Shown one piece after another: positions 9,442 to 21,033 of a stretch of 64,000 nucleotides of DNA (positions are counted from its first letter, which is position 1; each line of letters opens with the position of its first letter). The position numbers were made by a program, and so were the translations under genes. The notes under the pieces are model-generated. The model saw only the letters and a program-made list of their open reading frames with translations, was not told the origin of the DNA and did not search any database. Origin of the DNA: Ctenosaura bakeri (Eukaryota > Chordata > Lepidosauria > Squamata > Iguanidae); assembly GCA_948474755.1 (NCBI GenBank), contig CAOLHI010000414.1:590939-654938 (forward strand), given 5' to 3'.

Positions 9442-11322
9442 TTGGTGAATGCATAAAAGATGCATTGCAAGAATCTAATTACTGCTAATGAGTTACTTTC
9501 AAGCTGTGCTGCAAACATCTCATGATTCCATCCAGGCCTTGTCCCAAACTGACAGAGTGTTCCGGATTCAAACTTGATTCCATCCCCAGGCTCTGGCTGG
9601 GAAACACAATTTTTGAAATTAAAGAATGCAACAACCAATTTTTTCACTGAGTAGAAAAATTGACCTCAAAAGACCTCTCACAGGACAAGGAGAAAAGGAG
9701 AGAAACATAAAAACCTATAATCCACAAGCAGTAATACACAGCTACTGCTGAATACTTTTTCATAGAAATCCATGGATGCAAGTCAATTTTAATTCAAAAA
9801 TATTACCCAATAATACAATAGAAGGCTGCAAGCCCCATAAGCACAAAATTGAATAATTGGAATTTATTTGTTGGGGTGCCGAGCTATATCTTGCTGCTTT
9901 AAAAATCCATGTTTATACAATTTGCTGTAAACACCTCTTCTAATAAACGTCTCAGTAAATTGTTTGCAGCTATTAAAAACAAGGGGGGAAAGAACTAAAG
10001 CTATGGAAGATAAATTGTCTCTTCTCATGCCATATTGCTCATTGTATGGGATCAATATAGCAACACTGCTCAACTATCCAGTTGCGTGTAACATGCCTTG
10101 GAATGTCACTTAAATCCAGCAGGATGGGCTATGAACGCTAAGGGCCAAAGCAGAGACTGCTTTATATATACAGTGCTCAGGTATTGTCTTCCAACCAACG
10201 GCATTTTATGCTACATGAAAAGTGTTGTGGGACAGATCCAGAAAAGGACCCAAGCATGCCATAAAAAGACCTGGCACCTAAATCTTTAAAGTAAAATCAA
10301 CTTTGGTCCTAAGAGATCAAGTCCCTCCAGGTCTAGGTAGCCTTGGTCAAACCTCTATTTCCAATTAAATTTTCCTTCAATCCCCAAATTCCTAGCATTA
10401 CGGTTGAGCATTGATTTAGGCAACCAAAAAAAAAAGAAAAAGAAAAGAAAGATACAGTAGAACTCTATCTACAAAACTGCAATGCTAACACTCCATGAAC
10501 TTTCTAAAAGACTGCACATGTATAAGAAGGCATTTTCATGCTGGTATGCTTTATACAGTGTTCCTACAGCTGTGTAACCAAATTCATTCTCAACTCAATT
10601 CTGCTGACACCATAATGGCATTCAATGCTTCGTCAATGAAAAGCAAATTTAGTAATCTTAAAAGTAACTTAATTGAAGGAATTTCAAGTGGATAGTTTCT
10701 CTGCAGGTTTGAAGAAAAATCAAAATGCATCAGATTTCACAAATAGTTCAGATCATTATAGTAGGATGCCTTGCACAATATGCATTTTCTTCCAAGTCAC
10801 TGTTATTTAGTATAGACAACTATTTTGCACATGGAAAATATTGTATTTTATGTTAATTTGCCTTTTTTTAAAAAGCTTCAAAACCTAATTGCTAATTAAA
10901 ATACATTAGCTAGTGATATTTTCATCATTACTTAAGAAAATCTTTTTTCCACAGAAAGCTCTTTTATAGTGAATGATGCTCAAACTATTCTGCTCCTCCC
11001 TTAATGTTTCTCTCCCCTTCACCCATGAAAACTGTCTGGAGAGTTGCTACACTTTTATTTCCTACAGCTATTTGTTTTCACAATCTAGATACTGCCTCAT
11101 TGATTCACAAACTGGCCACTGCTATCAGCTATATTAAAAGCTTTTACTGCAGGAGCGCACAGTCTCAGGTCCTAGGCCAGACCTCTGAAAATCCCAATCT
11201 GGACCTCTGAGACTCCCCAAAAGGCCACATCCCCTTCCCCATTACAAAGTTGTTCAGTGCTTTCTCACATTTTGTACATCTTTTCTCCTCCATTCCAACT
11301 GTTGAAACCATATTCATAAAGC
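9442..11322. other. AT-rich stretch, no gene seen
   Basis: No recognised element. An A-rich run with scattered G lies near 10424-10450. Frames of 60-70 codons (9435-9647, 9864-10073, 10098-10289, 10495-10695) match no protein that I recognise. Confidence 0.45.
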
Positions 11323-11325
11323 TTA

Positions 11326-11527
11326 GGGCTTTTCCGCAGTATACTGTTATAGTGCTATTATTCCACTTTCAACATCTTGTGGAATTCTGGGGTTTGTAGT
11401 TTACTGAGGTCAAATAGCTCTCTGGCTAAGAATTCTAACTGCCCCTCTCTAAACTACAACCCCCAGGATTCCATAAGATGTTGAAAGGGGAATAATAGCA
11501 CTATAACAGTGCACTGCAGAAATGGTC
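11326..11527. mobile_element. Palindromic MITE, Harbinger-like, TTA target duplication
   Basis: The 202-bp element begins GGGCTTTTCCGCAGT and ends ACTGCAGAAATGGTC, with TTA on each side (11323-11325, 11528-11530). The arms contain TGGAATTCTGGGGTTTGTAGTTTACTGAGG on the left and CTACAACCCCCAGGATTCCATAAG on the right, forming a long imperfect hairpin. The 3-bp TWA-type duplication fits PIF/Harbinger. No coding capacity. Confidence 0.8.
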
Positions 11528-11530
11528 TTA

Positions 11531-12185
11531 GTTATTAGCAGCAAGAACCTCACACCAAAATATACTGAAATTTTTGATCTCTACCTTTTTCTCCCACCTT
11601 CACAGGAATATGGTCCACAAGAATTTATCTGAAATTATCATAAATGAATTTGGCACATAGAGGTTACTGGGAACTATGAATTTAAGTTGGTGCCCTTCAG
11701 ATATTTTAAACCACAATTGTTATCAGCCTGGCCAACACAGGCAATCAGGGCTGATCATGAGCAGTGATGTTCAAAACACTGCTGAACTGCACTGTTATGC
11801 TCAGGTTTATTATTGCCCTTGTTTTGTATTTTTCCTGTATTTACAAGCACTATGATAACTAAAAACATTGTTATGTGTGGTTACTACTACAACAACTATT
11901 ACTACTGTAAGTAGAGGAACTCTTAACTACCACAGAATTAACCACAGTATTTCTTCAAATAACAGCTTTAGTTGTGATGGCCTCTCATAATAATCATTTG
12001 TTATTAGCTGAAAATTATTCAATGTAGGACCTTGAATGATTAATATGAAGTTACACCGACAAATAACCAGATCAGTTCTGTTGCTTTCAGAATATCTCAA
12101 AAGATCAATAAGCCAAGAAAAGGGTCCCAGAAAGGCAAGCAAAAGGCTAATTTCAACCAATTCCAGTTTCATTTTTACATTACTA
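11531..12185. other. Stretch with no gene seen
   Basis: At about 11690-11750, GGTGCCCTTCAGATATTTTAAACCACAATTGTTATCAGCC is the worn left arm of the CAGGGGTGG hairpin MITE family. The rest is AT-rich, including the complementary frames at 11927-12233, with nothing recognised. Confidence 0.4.
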
Positions 12186-12299
12186 GGGTTGCCAGGTGAA
12201 ATAAAGGACAGCATTGTTAGCAACACCTGCTGAAATTTCCTTTTTTACACAAGCATTAAAGTGATCAAAGGTCTGTCCCTTAATTTCCCCTGGCAACCC
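12186..12299. mobile_element. Short hairpin MITE
   Basis: GGGTTGCCAGGTGAAATAAAGGACAG on the left pairs with CTGTCCCTTAATTTCCCCTGGCAACCC on the right, giving roughly 26-bp near-perfect inverted repeats around about 60 bp. Wording of the arms (GCCAGGTGAAAT) resembles the larger elements at 17.1 and 47.6 kb. No target duplication identified. Confidence 0.65.
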
Positions 12300-14235
12300 A
12301 ACAGTGCACAGGCACCAACTCAAACTACGGTTAAAGCAAACCAGATTCCTTCATTACAACAGGTTACAGACCACCTGTAGACTAGACTAGAAAAGATAAA
12401 GTAACAGATGCAAAACTGGTACATCCGCAACATCTTTTGAGTATGGCTTTATCAAGAGAAAAATTCTCATAGTTGCTTGGTCCTTCATGAAAAGTGATAA
12501 AAAGTTACCTTAAACTTAAGCAAACTTATTACAAACCACAGTTTTAGTCTCAGGTTTGCAAGGGAACCATGGTTTACACTGAAAGGTATGTTCTGCAAAC
12601 TCTGAGGAGAAGGGAAGAGGAGCAGAAAATAAACCCTTCAGAGCAGGCTCACAATTTGCTACCCATGAATCACAAAGAGTCAGCATGACATCTGCTCTTT
12701 CATTAAGTGTGTCCCCAGATGGGATATTAACCCAGAACTGTTTTTAGAAAGTGCTAAGGAACTAAAGAAGAGGGTGGGCAGGAATTAGATTGCCTCAAGG
12801 AGAGAAAACCCAACAATTCAAAGAAATCTGTTTCCATTCTGGCTCTTATTGTTCAGAGCACTGAGTTCCAGCTAAACAGCCTAGAGGGTTATTGATAGCA
12901 GCTTGATACAGTAATCATTCAAGGTTTTCCAAGATGGATTTTTATAGGGTGCAAGAAGCAGAAAAGTAATTGAATGAAATGTCAGAGAAGTGTTTAGCTG
13001 CTGGCATTTAAAAGTGGGAAAAGAAGGCAAATTGTGTTTCTCTTTCCCAAAAGTGAAAGGAGAGGCTATGGTGAGATTACACAGACCAGAGCAATAATCC
13101 TTTACCCCTTCATTAAATCCTACTAAAGCTTAAATTCTTGTTTTTTCCATTAAAAGACAACAGGATTGTACCCTTAGAGATCTGTCAGCGTAACTAGTAT
13201 AATGTAAATTAATCAACATTCTTTTTCCAGGTGCACAGAAATATCTTCTGAGTTTTACTTTTAATTGTAATGTATTAGCTATGTCAACTATAATCAGCTA
13301 AGAGTAAAAGCAAAACACACAGAATCCAGTGAAAAGTCGATAGCATGAGTCATTTTATGTTATTGCTACGGGATGTAGAACACAGTTATATTCTTCTATT
13401 TTTGTTCAGAGCTTTATGTTTGATGACATTTGAACTTTCCTGTTGTGGTGAGTAGTTACTTTAATTAAAACAGTGGGTACCTTAATTTTTACTTTTTGCA
13501 TCTGCCAATCTAAATAAGGGCTATACTGTTAACCCTGCATTAGAACTAGATTATGCATATTTGTTCATATTTCAGAATATAATAATAAGCAGGGAACCTC
13601 TGTTCCTGTTTTTTGAGGAAGCAGAAGACAATTTCCAGTTTTGAAAGCACGTATACTGTTAACACAGAAGGCACTGTTAAACCACTAGTGAATATCTTTT
13701 ATCACAGAAATCCTAGGATAAGAGAATCCAAACTGAAGTAAGATGTAGTGCCAGGAGATTTGACTCTCAGCCAGCTGCTGGGGCATAGCAAAGGACAACT
13801 ACGAGTAGCACAGGGGTACAACTGGACTCAAGCTGACAGGACGTTCAGCTGTTGGCGTGCTCAGAGGTGAAAGGAAAGTCCAAAGCTGCACAACACATAT
13901 TATGGGAAAATGGAATGTGAAAAACATTAATCAGAAGAAGCAAGGCATTGTAAAACAAGAAATAGAATGTACAAATATTGTGGTATTTGCCGTGAGCCAG
14001 CTAAAGAGGACAGGAATGGGACATTTTCAGTCAGACAATTACACAGTGTATTATTTGGGAAATTAAAACCTAGGAATAACTGGGGTGGCATTAATTAAGA
14101 GAACAGGTTTAGCAAAATTTTGACTGAATAATATCAGTAAAACTTAAAGAAAACTCTAAAAATATAATCATACTCTTAAGTTTTTGCTCCAACTACAGAG
14201 AAACAAGAAGAAATCAAAAGACTGCATGCCCCTCA
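12300..14235. other. AT-rich stretch, no gene seen
   Basis: The first 350 bases contain phrases such as AAACCACAGTTTTAGTC and AACCATGGTTTACAC that suggest a worn MITE with AAACCATGGTTT-type palindromes. The rest is unassigned AT-rich DNA. Confidence 0.4.
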
Positions 14236-14778
14236 AGAGCTGTTTTTGTGGCCCTCAGGGTTCCCAGATGTAAAAGAAAAAAATCCCTTCCCCCCACTCC
14301 AAAATGCCCCTAAATGCACTCTAGAGCGTGTAGATGGCATTTCCACCATGCTTGGAGGCCCCCTAGATCCCACAGCCTTCAAAAACTTTTTTTCCCAAAA
14401 TGTTTTTTAAAAAAATGCTTTGCCTCAAAATGCCCCACAATGTCCACTGGGGGAGGCATGCATTTCCAGTACATTTTGCACCCTCCAGGGGCCAATGCAG
14501 GTCCAAGAGAAGCTTTTTCTGAAACAGGAAGTGACAAGGAAATTAATTCTGCTCACTTCCCGTTGTTAAAAACGCCTTTCCTGGTACTAAAAGGGCCCAG
14601 GAAAGCCTCAAAACATGGTGAAAATGCCCCCATATCCCCTAGAGAACATTTGGAGGCAAACAAATGTTTGGCTTGGTTTGTCTTTTCACTGAAGCAAATT
14701 CCGTGGAAAGGCACGACTCTTCAAGGTCTCCTGGAGGGCTACTGGGGCCCCCTAATCTTGCATAGTTTTCCACCCCTG
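14236..14778. mobile_element. hAT-type non-autonomous element
   Basis: The right end CATAGTTTTCCACCCCTG is the complement of a CAGGGGTGG hAT terminus. The interior (TTTCTGAAACAGGAAGTGAC, GGGCCCAGGAAAGCC, CATGGTGAAAATGCCCCCATA, CATTTGGAGGCAAAC) parallels 24120-24400, read in opposite orientation for part of its length. The left end is uncertain. The 156-codon frame at 14314-14784 lies wholly within the element and has no transposase motif. Confidence 0.6.
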
Positions 14779-15739
14779 TTTTAGGCATTCATAGTTTCAT
14801 GATTCTCACTCTGCTTCTATCCTCAAGTCAGGTTCTAGCTGAAACGTGTTCTTCCACTCCCGTGTACCCCTTTTACTCAATGGGTCTACAGACATTCCCA
14901 TATTAATTGTGTTCTGAATATCCCAGTTTGTTTTAATCTCACTAGATATATTTTGACACTTACTGTCTTTCTCCACTGTGAGAAAGAACTGTGATAGTAA
15001 CAGAGGGGATTACTCAGACTTACTAACCAAATGGCAACTGAGGTATTGTCCTACTTTATCAAGAAAAGGAAGGTTGAGGAAACAGATTTTTCTTGCTTTA
15101 TTTGGTTTTGTTTTTAGCCTGTTTGAAAATAGACAACAATGCTGTATCTGCACAAGTATCATGGGACTCTACACTACAGCAAAATAGTCTTTTATTGAGT
15201 TCCTACATCGCTGAGAGACATCTGAAGCTTTCAGCTTCATGATATTGCACACTCATACAGTGAAGTTGCACGAGAGGGGAGAAATGACATAAGCTCCATT
15301 ATATTTGTCACATAAGATGGTTAATTCCATACGAAATATGTGAAACCTACTTGGAAGAGCAATATACATATACACACATCCCATTACAATGGCTGCAATG
15401 GAATCATTAGATTAAAAGTCCAAATCTTGTAGGAATAGTGGGAGAGAGTACAGAATAAAGCTAACCTAAAGTGGTTCCTAAGCTATTATAAATAATGCAA
15501 ACATTTATAGCAACCTGAGCTATTTTAGTAATCTTTGGGGAGCAAATGAGAATTCACTTTCCACCTTGATTCAATTTTATTCTTACATCATATATTCATT
15601 TATTTGTTTTTAAAACTTCCTTTCTGCACATCTCATCATGAGTATATGCATCCATCAAGGGAAATCTTCTTCATATAAAGCTGGCAATTCATTCTTTGAC
15701 ATAAATTTGAATTTCTGCTCTTGGTGTTTTTCAGAAGAG
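14779..15739. other. AT-rich stretch, no gene seen
   Basis: No repeat or exon recognised. The frame at 14978-15187 is short and unrecognised. Confidence 0.45.
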
Positions 15740-16500
15740 AAGTAGCCAGTGACTACAGGCAAGGCCTTCTCTGTGGTGACACCACATCTTGCAAAAACTC
15801 TCTCCACAGATCAGCTTTTCCTGGTATGGGGACATGAAATAACACTTTCTTTGTGGTGGCACCATTTTTTTCATAGACCAGTTTTTGCCAGCCTGGTATT
15901 TTCCAGATGTGTTGAACTCCAACATACAGCTTCTCAGAAAGGCTAGAATGACTTCTGTTCTTTTATTCGCAGGTGGAAACCTTTTCCTTCCAACAGGCTT
16001 TCAGGAACTGTTTTAAAAGAAAGGGCTTTAACAGTGCACTATACTGCTTTTTATATTTTTTTATTTTGTCTAACAGATGTTACAAATTATTTGTAATGCT
16101 ATAGACTGTACAATTGCAGTTTAGAGCTAGTGTGATGTAGTAAGTGGTTTGAACGCAGGACTCTAGGAGACCAGGGTTCAAATCCCCACTTGACCAGGAA
16201 AAGCCACTGGGCAACCTTGGGCAAGTCATACGCTATCAGCCTTAGAGGAATGAAAAGGCAACCTCCCTATAAACAAATCCTGCTAAGAAAACTCCATGAT
16301 AGATCCACCTTAAGGTCACCGTAAGTCAGAAACTGTTTGAAAGCACAGAAAAATAAAATTGCAATTAGTTCTTTGCATGCTTTTATCTATGCTGAATTTG
16401 TATTAAAATTCTAAAATAAACTGTTTATACTGTGAGGAAAAAGGTGGGGTGTAGATGATGATCAGAATGATGATAATTGTGATTGTTATGATAATGACAG
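15740..16500 (+). mobile_element. L2-type LINE 3' end, interrupted by a SINE
   Basis: At 15764 onward a frame reads KAFSVVTPHL, matching the L2 ORF2 C-terminal RAFSVAAPRL. TTCGCAGGTGGAAACCTTTTCCTTCCAACAGGCTTTC (15968 on) encodes the following KTFLFQQAF segment. After the SINE at 16133-16348, the L2 3' UTR resumes and ends near AAAAAGGTGGGGTGTAGATGATGATC. A second FVVAP-like phrase at 15850 suggests a local duplication. Dead copy. Confidence 0.7.
16133..16348 (+). mobile_element. tRNA-derived squamate SINE
   Basis: Nearly full-length: head GCTAGTGTGATGTAGTAAGTGG, box-B-like GGGTTCAAATCCC, body CACTGGGCAACCTTGGGCAAGTC, tail GTAAGTCAGAAACTGTTTGAAAGCACAG. It lies inside an L2 3' UTR. Confidence 0.88.
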
Positions 16501-17124
16501 CAGCAGCTGGCTAGGGGATGCTGGGACTCAGTCTTGAGGGCACCAGGTCTTCTATAGATGTTTGCTGGCTGTCATCACTACCCAAAGCCACCTTATTCTT
16601 TCAGACTTGCCATTTCACCTCTGCTTAAGACAGGCTGAACATACTTAGCTCTCCCCACCACTTCTTTCAGTCAGCTGTTGATGTAGTAACTGATGGGGGG
16701 GGGTTAATAGCAACTTTAAGCTGCTTAGAATACTAACTGATGGGAAAGAGAGACATAATAATTTTAAATAAATTATAAAAATATAAATGAGGAAGGAAGA
16801 CAAAGGATTCTCATTCCAGAAAATAATGAAAGAGGTTAGATCTTCCCTCAGGCAAAGCACATGGCATCAATGACATCACACCTTTGTGTATCCTTCTAGT
16901 GTGCACAGCCTTTGTTACAAGCTTCACAGAAGCAAAACTACTGATGCTGAAGATAGCTCTCCGACACCACTGAGCTCAATACAGCACCAAGATCACACTA
17001 AGAGCTCGGGTCTGTATTTGACATGGAGAGGACCTGCAAGATGCTATTTGAATTCAGCTACCTAGCTAATACGGAAGAATTGTTTAGCAGAGAAAAAATA
17101 GGCCGAGCACTATGAGGCAGTTAG
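16501..17124. other. Stretch with no gene seen
   Basis: No element recognised. A poly-G run occurs near 16696-16704. Confidence 0.4.
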
Positions 17125-17767
17125 CATACCTGCCAGCATTTCACAGATATGAAAACAAGGGACACATGTGGCCAAGATATCAGAATGGTGTGCTGTTTAT
17201 AAACATTTAGATACAAGATACATTTAAAGCAACAGTGTTACAAGAAATGTTTGAAGTTCTGTGTTCCTTAAAACAATGTCACAGTCTTATTTTGAATCCT
17301 GGAATATACACGCTACCAATAATATCATCTTGACCTTAGTGCCAACAATACCACAGTCTTGGAAAATATAAATCACTGTTGATCCTTACATCTGGGAGAA
17401 GGGTAGATTTAGGGAAGGCAGTAAAGTGGAAGAGTCCTGAAAGGAAGAAGTGAGGAAAGGACTGCTTTCTCAGAGAGGGAGAACTGAGGTAGACCCGTTT
17501 GTCCTGGCCCTGGCTTGATTCAGAGATCTCCCTGGCTGTTTAGACCTTAACACAAAGAGATGTCAGGCTGGGCAGGCCTTGAGTGCGAGGCTTGGGTGCG
17601 CATTTCGCACTTGGTCCTGATGGGTGGCGCTTTTCCACGCACGTAACAAAGAGGAAAGTGGGAGAAGGAGCAAAAAAACTGGAGCATTTTCAAAGCAGCT
17701 TAAAAGGTGGTGTGATAGAGGATTAATTGTGATAGTCCTTGTGAAACTGGGACAATTGGAAGATATG
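17125..17767. mobile_element. Non-autonomous DNA transposon, CATACCTGCC family
   Basis: The element starts CATACCTGCCAGCATTTCAC and ends GGGACAATTGGAAGATATG, whose complement is CATATCTTCCAATTGTCCC. The last 100 bp (AACTGGAGCATTTTCAAAGCAGC onward) match 47895-47987. Its interior at 17560-17660 has a GC-rich patch. Superfamily unresolved, since no clean target duplication is visible. Confidence 0.6.
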
Positions 17768-18867
17768 GATTAATAAACGTCTTCATAATGCTGCAGCTCT
17801 TCACAGCAGCCATGGCCTTGGCAGTTTTTTAAGGTAATCCTTATCTTATTACAGAGACAGTGATCAAAAAGTTTCAATACTGTACTCAAACACTGGTTCA
17901 GGCTCCATCCAGAATTGTCATTTTTCATAAACATGCAGTTTGGAGACAGCAAAAGCATACAGAATTTACAGTCTTAATCATCACACTGAAAGGGAGCCAG
18001 ATCTGCACAGAAGATTTCTATCCCTCCTGGCTCAGGATCTTGATAGCAAAAGCAAACTATGCTGGATATTTTAGATTGGCAGAGTCTCTTCTCCAGAAGA
18101 TGATCAGTATCTCTCAGGATGCTCTGGGCTCATTTACACAGAATGCTAAACCAAGCTTCAGTGGTATGTCAACAATCCTGAACAAGTCTGAACAAAATCT
18201 TGGATTTACACATTCCCTCCTTGTGCTGCCAGGCAGAGGTCTCATTTTCAGTTTTAAAGAATCACAGCACAGGTATTTAAGTCAGGAAATCTATGTTATA
18301 ACAAACCTCCAGATGCATAGGACAGATTCTGGAGCTATTATTCAAAGATGGTTTGTTTTAAACCAGGAACCCTGGTTTGGACATCACACTAAGCCAGGAT
18401 TCTTTAAAACATACAACTAAACTGCAAAGTGCTCCTCCTTTCTGCACAGCAGAAAAAGAAAGGAATAACATGAGTCATGAAAGTCAGATACTGTGGTCAA
18501 GCTCATCCAGGCTTGTCCACAATCTGCTCAGGCATGATCTAAGCATTAGACGCACGCCAGTCAAATAGATGGATCCAGGGGTCAAGGGACCAGATTGCAA
18601 TTCATATTCTATACACTTCCATCACTGCAAAGCAAAAAGACCATTTTCCAAAATTTTGAGTTCACTGTCCACAAGTAGCCCTGTATTGTGATTTCACCCA
18701 TTATTCTCACCCCAGCATGGAAAGGAATGCCATTCTGCAGCCCATCCACTTCCATGGTTTTCTCTTAATTTTTCTGGCCACAGACTGAGACACCTGAATC
18801 TATCAGCTACAAATCCTGCAGTATTGCCCTTTGCTCTTCTGATAGTTGGAGAGGCTCAGCTCTTTGC

Positions 18868-18955
18868 TTTCTAACTTGTGGACATTTTATTTGTTGTTTT
18901 TGGGTGCCATTTTGGGAGAAAGGCGGGATATAAATCAATTTTTTTAATGTATTTC
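18868..18955 (+). mobile_element. LINE-type 3' terminal fragment
   Basis: GGGAGAAAGGCGGGATATAAATCAATTTTTTTAATG matches the 3' end typical of lizard L2/CR1-group LINEs. Only the last part of the element is present. Confidence 0.45.
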
Positions 18956-19279
18956 TACATGACACTTCCACCAGTAAGCTCAAGATGGTATTCACAGAGC
19001 TTTCACCATCTTATTCTCAATATTAAATTACAGCTTTATTACAAGAAGAATCTTTACAGACTTGTCCATTTTTACTCTTTATCTGGGCAGGATGCTTCTA
19101 TCAACCACAACATAACAGGTCTCAGCTTAGTTTCCTTGTTCCTTGCGAAGGAAGGCTAGCAGTAATACATACCAACTAGCTCTTCCCTACAGCTTAATTC
19201 TATCAAACAAAAGCATGCTTGTAGATTGTCCCCAGGCAACTGGCAGGCAACTATGAAGCCACGAAGTTGACAGAAATTT

Positions 19280-19326
19280 AGAGTCAGTGTGATGCAGTGA
19301 TTTGAATGTTGGATTCTCTGGAACAT
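19280..19326 (+). mobile_element. SINE head fragment
   Basis: AGAGTCAGTGTGATGCAGTGATTTGAATGTTGGATTCTCTGG is the 5' head of the common tRNA-derived SINE. The body is absent, so the copy is truncated at its 3' side. Confidence 0.65.
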
Positions 19327-19757
19327 GGAAGCTTGTTGTTATCATACTTCAGCATCCTTTCTCGGCTATGGATTGAGTCACACACACTGAATACTGACAT
19401 GAAAACTGTCTTAATGGCAAGTAGGGGGATTCTGATCCACATGTCTGATAAGTCCTTTATGAGAAACACCTTGCCCTGCTGCCCAGAGACTCTTTTCAAG
19501 AGCTGCTCTGCCTCCAAACGATTCCTTTAAAAAGACAGTTTACAGTAATATGGTCAAAACAGATTCCAAGATCCATGCAAATTCATTACTCTCTAATCTG
19601 CATACCCCACAGCAGAAATTTACTCCTAGTGATCTACGAGACAAATGAGTTTATTTTTCAACAGATTCTACTTTAAAATATAAGAAACAATCAGAAAAAC
19701 AAACTCTGTTCACATGACACAGGGGCTGAAAAACACATTCATAATATATTATACAAC

Positions 19758-19791
19758 CAGATATAGATATAGATATATAGATATAGATAAA
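19758..19791. repeat. Simple repeat (ATAG/ATAGAT)n
   Basis: About 34 bp of alternating ATAGAT and ATAG units. A second A-rich low-complexity run with AAAAAT units follows at about 19892-19924. Confidence 0.8.
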
Positions 19792-20540
19792 CCATCAGGT
19801 GAAGATTTGCCCTTCCACTGCAGAAGAACTGGAAGTGCTAAGGGGACTGTGTTTCTTAGCACAGTGTTCCTAGGCTCCCATGCCAATAAATTAAAATTAA
19901 AAATAAAAATAAAAATAAAAAAAACTATATTCCATATGCATGTATGTGTACATGCACCACTGACCTAACAGGCAAAGTTCCCTTGTAGCACGTGCAGTCC
20001 TGCATTTTTAGCTGGCAAAATGAACCTATGCAATCTTGCTTTTCTTTTTTTCTTTTTTCTTTTTATTATACACTGATGGAAAGTTCCTGTCATCACATCA
20101 TAATTCTCTTGACCTTTCCAGCCATCAGCAAGCATTCAGCACACTCATTGATGTAGGTATTTTTATTGCTCTGGGTTGCAGATTAGAGTCAAAACATACC
20201 AGATTTGACACATGCATCTTACACACACATGAAAATGCTGAGCCAAGAGCAAGTAAAATCAATACCAATGTGTAGGCCGCATAACACAGAAATTACAAAA
20301 CTGTGTGTTTAAGCTTACAAACCGGAATGCAAAATCCCTATGGGGAGGTTCAAATTGGAACACCATACCAGTTTTTCCATTTAAACATGGTCAATAAATG
20401 TCTAGAGCAGGACCAAATTCAATTACCTAAATACACATTTTTATTATTAATTATTCTTACATTTCTTGTTTCTACAGAAGCTTGAGGTTCATACAATGGC
20501 ACACTCCAGTTTCATTTCTTGCCTTCTTATTAAGTGGGTG

Positions 20541-20751
20541 GTGTATGTGTGTTCAAGTCACCTGTTCATGGTGATCCCATGAATCTCATAGGGTTTTCTT
20601 CGGCAAAGAAGACTCAAAAGTGGTTTTGCCAGTTCCTTCCTTTGAAATATAGCCTATAGCACCTGGTATTCGTTAGCAGTGTCCCATTCAAGTACTAACC
20701 AGGGCTGACTCTGCTTCCAGGACCATACAGGATCTGAAGTCTTTAGGGTAT
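20541..20751 (-). mobile_element. 5S-Sauria SINE, antisense
   Basis: Read on the minus strand it has the 5S-derived head (complement of GTACTAACCAGGGCTGACTC and GACCATACAGGATCTG) and the Sauria tail (complement of CATGAATCTCATAGGGTTTTC). The (CA)n tail appears as GTGTATGTGTG at its left edge. Confidence 0.85.
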
Positions 20752-20879
20752 TTATGTATCAGGTCCTTTATACATCAGAAAAATACCATAAAATTGGAGG
20801 CAAAGCCAGGGGCATTAATTTTTCAGTGAACATGATATATCATATGGTTCAGATAAGCATGTTCAGGTCTGGCTAGTAC

Positions 20880-21033
20880 TTAGACAAGGGGCTGCCAGGA
20901 AATGCCAGAGATTTCTGGGAAGGGTCAAGAACAATCTGGAAAGCCAGTGCTGGTCAGAGTTCACACTAACAGCATAGACAGATGAATGGCCTGACTCAGT
21001 CAGTACAAGGCACCTTTCTACAGTTCTGAACCA
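20880..21033 (+). mobile_element. Third SINE family, 3' part
   Basis: AAAGCCAGTGCTGGTCAGAG, ATGAATGGCCTGACTCAGTC and AGTACAAGGCACCTTTCTAC match the 3' half of a common squamate tRNA-derived SINE whose consensus ends in GACTCGGTATAAGGCAGCTT. The tRNA-like head is not recognisable. Confidence 0.6.

Larger units (their letters stand above)
17768..20540. other. Mostly non-repetitive stretch with an unexplained 186-codon frame
   Basis: The plus-strand frame 17860-18420 is the longest one outside recognised GC-rich repeats. Its product shows no signal peptide, domain or motif that I recognise. Its last third overlaps sequence resembling a reptile MITE (GGTTTGTTTTAAACCAGGAACCC), which argues for a chance frame. 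No splice-site or polyadenylation context supports it. Small repeats inside the stretch are listed separately. Confidence 0.4.

Noticed and set aside
14314..14784. 156-codon frame as a transposase
   Set aside because: It lies in a non-autonomous hAT element and has no hAT dimerisation or catalytic motif.
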